A DNA stretch of 64,000 nucleotides from Trissonchulus latispiculum (taxonomy: Eukaryota > Nematoda > Enoplea > Enoplida > Ironidae), in the NCBI GenBank assembly GCA_030248195.1, contig JASAND010007816.1, positions 1 through 64,000 on the forward strand, in the 5' to 3' direction. The notes under the pieces were generated by a model, which did no database searches, was not told the origin of the DNA, and saw nothing but the letters and a program-made list of their open reading frames with translations. Numbering within the stretch: position 1 is the stretch's first letter; the number at the start of each line of letters is the position of its first letter. A program made the position numbers and the translations under genes. Below are positions 54,392 through 64,000 of this stretch, in pieces.

Positions 54392-55400
54392 CAGTGGCGG
54401 ATCCAGGGGGTAAGGCCCGGGGCCTTTCCCTTTGTGATTTGTGCCACTCTCTTTGAAATTATGCCCCCAATTGGAGGAAACGAAGCCGGAAGCTTTTTAC
54501 CAAAACTCCTAAAATTTTGCATTTTCTGGGCACTTTGAGGGGGGAGAAAGGGAGTGGGGAGACTCCCAGTTTGCTGATATTAAAAAAGTCAGAAAATGCG
54601 ATTTTTGGCATAATAATAGGAAAACTTTTCTGGAGAAGATTGGGTGATGGGCAGTGGCGCACATAGGAAATTTTTTCAGGGGGAGGCGGACCTCAAAAAA
54701 ATTGGAGTCTGGGGAGTCAGAAGTTGAAAAATTATTGAAAATAAGGTTTATAATGCAAAAATAAGCGTAAATTGCGCAAAAATCTAATAAATGAAGCGTC
54801 GAAGTCGAAAATGTTTAAAAAGTTGCTGTTGAACGGTTTATGAAACGAAACGCTGAATTTTATATATAGTTTATTCTGGCTTTTTCCTACAGGGGGTGGG
54901 GGCCCCCCCAGACTTGTTTCGCCCCACCCCAGGATTCGGACCTTCCCCCCCCCACCCTGAAGTGCCCGGAAAAATAGGGTTTTAGGGTAAATTTTGAAAA
55001 ATTTTACCGGCTTCGCCGGATTTTTACCTATTTTTAAGCATTTTTTAGCTATTTTAAGCTTAAATTTAAGTTAAAAATAGTCAATTTTTTAGCTCAGCAG
55101 CAAAAAATAGCTATTTTTAGACATTTTTCTACAATATTTTCTTCCCCCCCCCAGAAATCCGAGCCCCCCCAGACTCCCCCCCCCCCAGAAATTTTTGCCT
55201 AGGAAAAAGCCAGTTATTGAAACGCTGAAATAAGGGTAAATTTAAATTACGTAAGCAAAAATGAAGTCAATTTCGCGCGCGAAAATTTTTGAAATTTTAT
55301 GTCCGCGCTGAGCGCGGACAATAAAATGTTCCCTTCGCGTCTGATTCCGGGGGGGGCCGCCCCCCTGGTCGTGGGGGAATTTTTCTGAGTCATTTTCGTA
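54392..55400. mobile_element. hAT-type fragments (CAGTGGCGG and CAGTGGCGC ends)
   Basis: Left-type ends CAGTGGCGGATCCAGG (54392) and CAGTGGCGCACATAGG (54652) lack recognisable right partners. A GC-rich GTCCGCGCTGAGCGCGGAC hairpin (55302-55320) resembles the interior of 57207-57993. A further CAGTGGCGG end lies at 55803. Confidence 0.5.
54876..55213. mobile_element. CTGGCTTTTTCCTA-ended element, TSD TTATT
   Basis: Left CTGGCTTTTTCCTA, right TAGGAAAAAGCCAG, a perfect 14-bp inverted repeat. TTATT flanks both sides (54871-54875, 55214-55218). Related to 40523-40965. Confidence 0.88.
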
Positions 55401-57143
55401 CCGGTCGACATAGGTGTACTACCTGTTTGGGTTGGGAAGGAGTTTGGAGGTCCAAATTTGGCTTGGGGGTCTCAAAAAATGGAAACCAAAAACTGTATAG
55501 TCAATCGGGAAAAAAGCCACGTCAAAACTTCGGGAAAAAGCCACGACCGCCGTGGCCTAATGGGTGAAGATATTGGAGTAATATATATAGCAAGGTTAAC
55601 AAAAAAATCCAAATTTGGTTTTTTGGCTGGAACTTTCGCAAAACCAAATCGATTACTTTGAGGACCCATGGATAGGTCTTGGGCTAAGCTTTAAACCACC
55701 CTAGTTTCGCTGCTCTACGACCTACCAGTAAGTTACAGTAGGCGAAAGTTTGTGATTTTTTTGTTAACGGTTTCACAAAAATCACTCGTTAACAAAAAAA
55801 TCAGTGGCGGATCGGATCCCAGAGAGCAGTTTTCTCTTCAGTTTTGGATAGAGCGCATTAAATAACGTATTTAATCCCCAAAACCACCAACCTAGTGTTC
55901 CAACTAGGGCAACTGACCCCGCCGAAGTCTTAGTGGTCACTGATGGCCCCCGGCAGAGTCTCGTATGAAGTCTGGTGGTTCCAAAATGCAGTTTTAAAGG
56001 CTAAATAAAACGTTGTTTTTTCGTGTTTGTGAGTGATTATAACTTATTTCCAGTCGTTTTGGCAGAGAAATTCGTATGTTCGTATGTTGGTGATATGACC
56101 CACGGTCACCTGACCCCTGCCGGACCCTCCAGGTACCAACTGGGCAGTCCGAAATGGCTAGAAACATGTCCTAGGGGGTTTTCTCGTGCGCAGAATTTAA
56201 ATCTGGTATTAGTTTTTACGTAACTATAGTCTAATACTGACTTCCGGAATCACGTTTACAGTCGGCCGGTTCAGGCCCGGCTGGTTACCAGGTTGGACTC
56301 CCAGAAGTGTCAGACAACCTCAAAAACAACGGCTATAAGGGTTTTCGAGGTCGCTGAGCTCGAATTTGGCGTTAGTTTTGCTCCAGCTGCTGTTCTGACT
56401 TCAGTAACAAGATATATATGTGATTTTTTATATACGTATTTGTTAAAATTTTAACAAAAAACCACCCCCCAGGATGGCTCAGAGGCCCGACTGGGAACTT
56501 CTATATATGAATGGATAGCGCACAGCAAGGACATGTCATATGTACAATTGTACAATATGGGTTGCCTAGGGTTTTCCCTTAGTAAATAGCAGCCGAAATT
56601 CAAACTTCGGTCATGAACGTTTTTTAGGCCACTTTTGGGTACCTAACCTAACTTAAACCAACTGGGGAGGGAGGAGGGGGGGGTAGTCGCGCCGGAGGCG
56701 CGAAAAATTGGCCAGTGGGTATTTTTTGGGTAAATTCTGAAAAATTTTTCCAAAAAGTACAGATTAAAGTGTTTAGTATTGCGAAAAATACGTACACGTT
56801 TTTAACGGTTTTATGGACTTTCTGGCTCAATAATGACCTTATTTTAGACTTAGAAACATGTTGTCAATTAAGTTTTCGAGTTTAAAACCCCTGTCTAATG
56901 TCAAAATTACTTCATGGTTGAATGTTTTTTGGCATTAGCAATGGCTGAAAATGCGATTTTTGACATAAAAATAGAAAATGTTTTGGGGAAGGTTTGGGGG
57001 GGGGGGGGTCGTGGGGGGTTTTGGGGGTCTAAAAAATTTTTTACCCCCCCCCAAATTCGATTTTTCCTGACACCACCCCACCCACCCTAATTTCGGCTAC
57101 CCCCTCCCACAACGTTTTCTCGAGGTATATATATACACCTATG
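55401..57143. other. Non-coding stretch, no gene recognised
   Basis: Degenerate repeats and homopolymer runs (for example poly-G at 56998-57010). No ORF shows a known domain. Confidence 0.5.
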
Positions 57144-57151
57144 GTTGGAGC

Positions 57152-58340
57152 CACTAGCGTAGCCAGAAAAAAATTTCGAGAGGGGGAATCTTAAATATGT
57201 TCGGGGCACTAGCGTAGATACGGGGCGGGCGGGGCGGGCGGCCGCCCTCCCCGAAATAATGGCTTTGCCCCCCTGAAAATTTGGGCAAATGAAAAATTTT
57301 ACGCCCGCGCGGAGCGCGGGCGTTTAATGTGATTAGAAACATGCACAAATTGTACATTAATGCTTCAAAATAGCTCAACATTGATGCATTTTCTACACCA
57401 TTAAAAAATTTTTGCGCCTTCGGCGCGAATTTTGGCTATTTACATTATCAAAATTATTATTTTTCATTAAGCATGCTAACGAATGTTTGTATATATAACT
57501 ACTTGCTTTGCAGTTTTGCTGTTAAATATCTGCGTTATTCCCAACATCTCAGCTTCGGCATAATTGGTTGATATAATCAGGATACGCAGTTCTTAATGGG
57601 AGCATCCTAATAGTTTGAGTTTTCGGACAAGACAGTAAACGTAGAAAATAGCAAATATATAAAGGTGCGAAATGTTGTTAGACAATTGATAAATCATTGT
57701 AAAGAATTAAATGTTTCAATAGCGTTTAATGGCGAACTTTAAAAATTTTCTCAACTTCTGGGGGGCTCCGCCCCCCAGACCCCCCGCTTTGGGTTTTTGC
57801 GTGCCGCTTTCGGTTACAACAGCATTAAGCTATGTATATATATATATATGTACTGAACTAGAAAACATATTAACAGGGAAAGTTACAGCATATGTAGCGT
57901 GCATACAATTATTGCGCAAAAAATGAAATTTACCCCCCCCCAGCCTTCGGTCAACACCGCCCCCCCTGAAAATTTTTCGTACCTACGCTACTGGTTCGGG
58001 GGGTCTGGGAGGCGGAGCCCCCCAGAAGCTGAAAAATTTTTCTATTTCGTGACCTCCGTGGAATTTTTATAGAGCATTCGTTGAAATTACAATACCATTT
58101 ACATAAGGCGCGGTGCTTGTTCATGCATCCAAATGATGCAGAAGGTGGTCAAATAGGGTAATTGGTACTCAGTTTTAGTGCGAAACACGTATATATTATA
58201 ATAAGATAATACACTTATTTCGCGCCGAAGGAGAGAAAAATTTTTTGAAAAAAAGGTGTTTTACACACGGGGGCAGGAATAATTCCTGGGGGGCAACACA
58301 ATTTCGGGGGGAAAATTCCCCCCCCCTGGCTACGCGCCTG
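57152..58340. mobile_element. hAT-type element (outer), TSD GTTGGAGC
   Basis: Left CACTAGCGTAGCCAG, inverted right CAGGCGCGTAGCCAG, same ends as 32149-32398. GTTGGAGC at 57144-57151 and 58341-58348. Interrupted by the element at 57207. Confidence 0.93.
57207..57993. mobile_element. hAT-type element (inner, nested), TSD GTTCGGGG
   Basis: Left CACTAGCGTAGATACGGG, inverted right CAGTAGCGTAGGTACG. GTTCGGGG at 57199-57206 and 57994-58001. The interior has a GCCCGCGCGGAGCGCGGGC hairpin and GGGGGGCTCCGCCCCCC. Confidence 0.93.
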
Positions 58341-58348
58341 GTTGGAGC

Positions 58349-59558
58349 ATACGAGAATAGAGAACCAAAGCAAGAAGAAATATAATAGACTATGATGGTG
58401 ACTATGATGGAATGAAATGAACAACCGCCCCACAGTACGCAAACATTTCTACACATATATACGTAGGTTGGTACACGTATATTATGTTTGCAATCTGCAC
58501 TGTGGACCCACCACGTAGACTGCACCTGTCCGCCCCTAGTCCCTACTATTCACAACAACAAGATATATCGAAATCATTATCAAAAGTCATTACTATATAA
58601 TGCATACGTAAATACCGTTCTCTTTCGTAAGACACACAGCTACTCAATGCCCCTCGGACAAGTGCAGTCTACAACTTTTGATTAATTTCATAATTTATTC
58701 AGCAAGAGCATTTCCTCATATAGTATAGACTTTTAAGTTAGTGATAAAATTTATCTGTAGAAATCTTTAAAAAACTGCACTAAGAAGAAAAAAAAAATTT
58801 TTTATATACGTCATTAATTGTGACTTCCAATTTCCCAATGAATGGTCTATGCACATAGCAAAATTTCAGTTTATAATAAAAAAATTCTTATATATATACT
58901 GAGTATATATATATACTATATAATTAAATTTACCAACTTAAAGTTAGTCCGAAGCTCACTAAAAGAACGAAATGTCAGAAAATCTGTAAAACAGATTTTC
59001 TGGAGCAAAAGTTTTCCCCTTGCGTCGGTATGCTGCATCTCGCCTACCTACCCATAACTACCTTGGTGGGATCTAAACCGCACAAGCTACGAATACCTGA
59101 ACCAGAACATGAAAACCTGCATGAAACCAAACGAATACGTACACGATTCCTATTACAGGCAAGACGACTAATCAGGTATTCGTGGGACCCAACTTGTGCG
59201 GGGAGTCTGCAGCATACCAGCTCATTTCATTCCTCTCCCTGGGGGTTATATAGAAATAAAGTGAAACTACTAAAACTTTTCGAAATCCCCTCCACCACCT
59301 TTCGGCTACCCCCACTCAACCCCCCCCCCTCCGGCCCTTTTTGGAGCCAAAAAGTTAGCTGAATTTTGCCCAAAATGGTAATTTTTGAAAAATTTTACTC
59401 CAATTTTGACTTAAAGTCGCTTTAAAACCGCGTATAAACGCGTGAAACTATCAAAACAAGCCTTGTTTTCAAGACAAAGGAGTTTAAACTATATACAAAA
59501 AATTTTCATTTTTAGGCTTTTTGGATCTTCTGAGGTCCTAATTTGGGGGGGGGGGTTC
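58349..59558. other. Non-coding stretch with a small inverted-repeat element
   Basis: 59028-59220 folds back (GGTATGCTGCA with TGCAGCATACC; CCGCACAAGCT with AACTTGTGCGG). No gene is recognised. Confidence 0.5.
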
Positions 59559-60816
59559 GGGGGCATAGTTTCACCGGAAAGTTTGGTTGGGGGGTAAACT
59601 TCGGAAATTTGGTGGTCGACCGACCCCCCTGGTCGTGGTAGTCTAAAGGTGATGGGAAAGGGAGTATATAGCTCCCTCCCCCAACCCCCCCCCCAAAATT
59701 CGGACCTCAGGAAATTCAAAAAATGGTCAAAAAACGCAAAATTGTCTGTATTCAACGCTTTTTTTGTCAAAACAATGCTTGTTTTTATCGTTTTAGGCGT
59801 TTTTACACCGTTTTAAACCAATTTTAAGCCAAAATTTGAGAAAAAATTTTCAAAAAAATGATGATTTTTTAGCAAAATTTAGCTGACTTTTTAACCCGAA
59901 AAAGTGCTGGGGGGGTTCGGGGGGGGGTAACCAAAAGTGGGGGTAAAATCTGGGGATAGTCCAAAAATCTGGGGGGGGGGTAAAGTTGGTCGAAAATTTT
60001 GGGGGGAAGTACTCCCCCCCCCAACCCCCCACCCCTCTCTGGTGAAACTGTGCCACTTATATATATATATATATAAAGATGGGGGGACAAAAATTTTGCC
60101 TTGGTCCCACATTATGTTTCGAGAAAATTTTTTGTCTCCGATTTGGGTGATAACCCCTAGGGTAAAACGAGGTCGCTGATTTCAAAAATCGAATCGAGGG
60201 ATCGATTTGATCAATCGATCGATCAAAATCGATCAAAAAATTTTTGTCTCCGATTTTCGCGAAAAGTAGCCAATAGGGTAATTCGGGGGCGCTGATTCCG
60301 AATCTGCGGTCGAAATTTCATGACAATCGATCCAGCACCCGCAAAAATCGATTTTCATCGATTATTTCAAAAACCGTCTATAAGTCGAATTTGGTAGCTC
60401 TGATCGGAATTTCGACTGCAGAATCAGCGCCCCCGAATTACCCTATAGGCGACTTTGCGCGAAAATCGGAGGCAAAAATTTTTTTGATCGATTTTGAATT
60501 TTGATCGATCGATTCTACTGATCGATCGACTGATCAGATCGATCTCTCGATTCGATTTTTGAAATCAGCGACCTCGATTTACCCTAGGGACCTTCTCATC
60601 CAAATCGGAGACAAAATATTTTTTCGAAATATATATATATACGTATATATATAAGGGGGGACCAAGGCAATTTTTGTCCCCCCCCATCTTTATAAGTGCC
60701 GAAACTGTCGAGTGTCGGGGGGTATTCCCCATCACATTTCGCGGGTCGACCACCAAATTTCCAGAGCTTACCCCTCCCTCCTCTTACCTCAACCAGAATT
60801 TCGGGTGAAACTATGA
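59559..60816. repeat. 1.26-kb compound palindrome
   Basis: Outer arms: CATAGTTTCACC (59562) with GGTGAAACTATG (60805), then AAATTTGGTGGTCGACC with its complement. Inner arms around 60105-60650 hold TTTTTTGTCTCCGATTT and CGATCGATC-rich stretches. The centre is near 60365. No coding sequence. Confidence 0.75.
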
Positions 60817-60846
60817 AGCTTAGTAACATATATATATATTTCCTAG

Positions 60847-63800
60847 GCACATCAGACGTTTGCTAGCTAAAAAGAAAAGTCTGCATAAGAAACTCAGGAG
60901 CACCGCTGACCCAATAAGCAAAAATAGGTACTTAACTGTCAGCAGTAGCTGTGATAAGGCTATAAAGGACTACTTTACAAGACGAGAAGCAAAAGTTTTA
61001 GCAAGTCCATCCAGTGCAAATTTTTATGGTTTTGTAAAGAATAAATTATCTTCACCTAGCGGTATACCAGTTCTAACGAATGGCGATTTTTCAGCTGATT
61101 GTGATAGCGACAAGGCAAATTTGTTAAATTCTCAGTTTCAGTCTGTATTTGTTTGTGATAACGGGGTCCCCATTGTCACTGAAGCACAGCCAGTGCAGGA
61201 TATTTTAGAAAACTGCATGTTTACGCGGAAAGATATTATTGATGCAATCAGTGCGTTACGGTATAAATCTGCTTCAGGACCAGATAAAATTCCATCTCAG
61301 TTTTTGAAAAAAATTTAAAACGCAGCTCTCTGTTCCTTTGCAAATTATTTTTCAACAGTCTTTCGAGGAAGGGGTTTTACCAAAAGACTGGTTGGTTGCC
61401 CATGTAGTTCCAATTTTTAAAGGTAAAGGGTCTCGGTCGGTACCAGAAAACTACCGACCTGTGTCGCTGACCAGCATCTGCTGTAAAGTAATGGAGAAAA
61501 TTGTTAAGAAATACTTATTACGTCATCTGCTTTGTAATAACCTGATTTCTGATGATCAGCATGGGTTCATGTCGAAACGTTCAACACAAACCCAACTGTT
61601 AGAATGTTTAAATTTGTGGACCCGCTTCAGGGATATGAAAATGGGGGTGAAAGTTTTATATATTGACATTAGCAAAGCTTTTGATTCTGTATCTCACGTT
61701 AAATTGATGACTAAAATGGAGTCTTTTGGTGTGACAGGGAGGGCTTTAAACTGGATAAAGGGTTTTCTCGGTGGGCGGTCACAGTATGTTAAAATCAACA
61801 ATGTCTTGTCCAGCAGGGGTGAAGTTATTAGTGGCGTACCGCAAGGGAGTGTTCTTGGCCCTATTCTTTTTCTTCTGTACATAAATGACTTGCCTAATTC
61901 TGTTGTTAGCAGTAACTCTAAAATATTTGCTGATGACACCAAATTATCCTTGGCTGGAAAAACTCAAGCTGATTTTGAACATCTTAAAATCGATTCCGAA
62001 AACGTTTTCAACTGGGCTGGTCGAAACCAACTTTCGGTTGCTTTAAACAAGAGTTTGTTGCTAGAAATTGGGGAACCAATGCTGCAGACCGATTTAAACA
62101 AACAAACAAACAATTGGTTTATTCAGTAAAGATTATGGTCACGCAGTAAAACATTTACTGAAAAGGAATACAAAGAACTGTATACACAGCTACTTACATG
62201 CATCCGTACATACAACAATATAAAACAATCAGATAAAACCTATTTCAGACTAATATCTACATCTACAAACTACGTGAAAATTGTATAAACATGTGCAGTA
62301 TATAAATAGCCACAGAAATGCTAAAAGATCTTTGTATAAATCGACAAATCTATATCCTGCAGTTTAGATTTAAAAGCCTCAAGTGAATCAACCTTGACAA
62401 CTTCAAGGGGGAGGTTATTCCACAATTTAACTACTCTGCTACTGAAAAAATTTAGTTTCTCATTTCTTCGGCAGTGTACAGAATCTAACATTAAATTATG
62501 GCCCCTTAATCCCACATCCTGACGGTAGGCAAAATAGTCAGAAAAATCTATGTTGTCGAGATTTTTCACTATGCGAAAGCACTGATTGAGATCTGCTTTG
62601 ATCCTACGCAATTCCAAACTTTCTAATCCCAAAATTGCCAAACGCTCAGAATACGTTTTATTGCGCAAACCCGGAATCCGCTTTGAAAACCGCCTTTGAA
62701 CGTTTTCTACTCTCTCAATATCTTTTTTTAAATACGGAGACCATACCGGCGAATTATACTCCAAAATAGGTCGGATATAAGTAGTGTACATCGCACACAA
62801 AAAATCCCGGTCTCGTGATCGAAATGACTTAAAAATAATGTTCATACGAGTCAAAGCTTTAACACTGATTGATGAGCAGTGTTGGGAAAACTTTAATTTA
62901 TCATCTACAACTATTCCTAGATCTTTCATAGAGTTTACAACTGGAATCTGAACATTGCTCACAGTATAATCGAATTCTCTGTTGTTTCCACCGAAATGCA
63001 TTAAAACACACTTTTCCAAAGCAATTTTCAATTGGTTCTCGTTCGCCCACCCAAAAACGTTTTCGATATCATGTAAGAGTACACTACGGTCAACATCATT
63101 ACCACATGTATAATATATTTTTGTATCATCCGCATATATTTTTACATAGCTTTGTTCAACTCTACTAACGACATCATTAATATACACCAAGAACAAAAGT
63201 GGACCTAACACACTTCCTTGAGGCACCCCACTCAGAACCCGACACCGTGTTGAATACACCCCGTTCACCCGAACCACCTGATAGCGATCGTTTAGAAAAT
63301 TTTCTATCCATTTACAAAATATATCAGGAACTTTATAGCGTTTCAATTTGTAGAGCAGCTTCAAATGACTGACCGTGTCAAAGGCTTTACTAATATCGAT
63401 ATAAACTACATCTACCGGAATGTTTTTGTCTATAAATGTGACCCAATCCTTTACACAGTTCAAAAGTTGTGTTTGAGTTGACGTGTTTGAGTTGAGTTTG
63501 AGTTTGTCGTTAATGACTCGGTAATTCCAAGGGTTAACGTAGCGAAAGATCTTGGGGTTTTTGTTTCATCTGATTTAAAGTTTTCGACACATGTCGACAA
63601 AATTTGTGCCAAAGCATACCAAAAAATAGGTATTATTTTCAGAACCTTTTGTTGTAGGGATGTAAAATTTTTAGTAGCTATGTTTAGAACTTATGTTAGA
63701 CCACTGCTTGAGTATAATTCATGTGTATGGTCTCCTTATTTATTGGGCGATATCCGAAAACTAGAAACAGTCCAAAGACGATTCACGAAACGTATTCCCC

Positions 63801-64000
63801 AATTACAAGATCTCAGTTTTGCTGAAAGGCTAAAGGTAACTGGTCTCGAGACGTTAGAATTTCGAAGATTAAAAACAGATCTAGTGCAGGCGTTTAAAAT
63901 TATCCATGAAATCGACAAAGTTAACAGCGCAGAATTCTTTACCTTTGCATCAATTGTGGGAACTCGAGGAAGTGTGCTGAAGTTGAAGGCGCATAGGACC
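60847..64000 (+). pseudogene. CR1-like LINE, 5'-truncated, interrupted by another LINE, running off the window
   Basis: 60847-61318 is the region between endonuclease and RT (KKKSLHKKLRSTADPISKNR, SASGPDKIPSQFLKKI). After a frameshift 61338-62085 gives the RT: KGKGSRSVPENYRPVSLTSI, VLYIDISKAFDSVSHVKL, ISGVPQGSVLGPILFLLYIN, catalytic FADDTKL. It resumes at about 63490 with VNVAKDLGVFVSSDLKF and VRPLLEYNSCVWSPYLLGD and continues beyond the window. The endonuclease and ORF1 are missing. Confidence 0.88.
62098..63478 (-). pseudogene. CR1-like LINE fragment inserted in the LINE at 60847
   Basis: The open frame 63463-62321 encodes the RT from VVYIDISKAFDTVSHLKL and LSGVPQGSVLGPLLFLVYIN with catalytic YADDTKIYY, and the C-terminal region (IRPILEYNSPVWSPYLKKDI). 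The 3' end on the minus strand is CTGAATAAACC, then a TTGT repeat (about 62098-62113). It is 5'-truncated within the RT. The ORF itself is uninterrupted for 380 codons, so the insertion is young. Confidence 0.88.

Noticed and set aside
55480..55600. Possible tRNA-like stretch (GTGGCCTAATGGGTGAAG)
   Set aside because: No T-arm or acceptor stem could be formed; no tRNA or rRNA gene is visible anywhere in the window.

Overview
This is a stretch of an animal (almost certainly invertebrate) nuclear genome. It is AT-rich and packed with transposons. The evidence is one intron-containing housekeeping gene with standard GT/AG splice sites, plus a typical metazoan set of mobile elements: Penelope-like, Polinton/Maverick, Helitron, CR1-like LINEs, hAT and several MITE families. 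Nothing in the sequence lets me name the species.

Layout. 1-3376: a 5'-truncated Penelope-like retroelement (reverse transcriptase plus GIY-YIG-type nuclease, with a hammerhead-like fold over its stop codon) lying between inverted arms of a dispersed repeat I call X. 3377-10784: a decayed Polinton-like element with unidentified ORFs, two tandem hammerhead ribozymes, a retroviral-type integrase with chromodomain, a TATA-binding-protein-like gene, capsid-type genes, a basic pX-like protein, a NADAR-domain gene and a YqaJ-type nuclease. 10785-12811: further X copies. 12812-18015: a Helitron whose parts are in circularly permuted order, inserted into X with no target duplication. 18016-23110: a foldback element, hAT and MITE copies inside more X.

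23361-53526 (minus strand): the RBM42 orthologue, an RRM-type RNA-binding protein of 332 residues. I could assemble it completely from nine exons whose splice phases all agree. Its introns carry nearly all other features: a 1.6-kb palindrome and a MITE (intron 8), a self-nested array of eleven related hairpin-ended elements (intron 6, 27.5-39.2 kb), hAT and MITE insertions (introns 5 and 6), and in intron 2 a LINE insertion carrying a MITE, a nearly full-length CR1-like LINE and two minisatellites.

53527-64000: the region upstream of RBM42, with nested hAT elements (57.15-58.34 kb), a compound palindrome (59.56-60.82 kb), and a plus-strand CR1-like LINE interrupted by a second, minus-strand LINE (60.85-64.0 kb).

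The most unusual structure is the 27.5-39.2 kb array. Eleven opening hairpins and eleven closing motifs form a perfectly balanced, label-matched nest, and the hairpin stem and closing motif co-vary between subfamilies. Next come the tandem hammerhead ribozymes with compensatory stem changes, the TBP-like gene in a Polinton relic, and the permuted Helitron.
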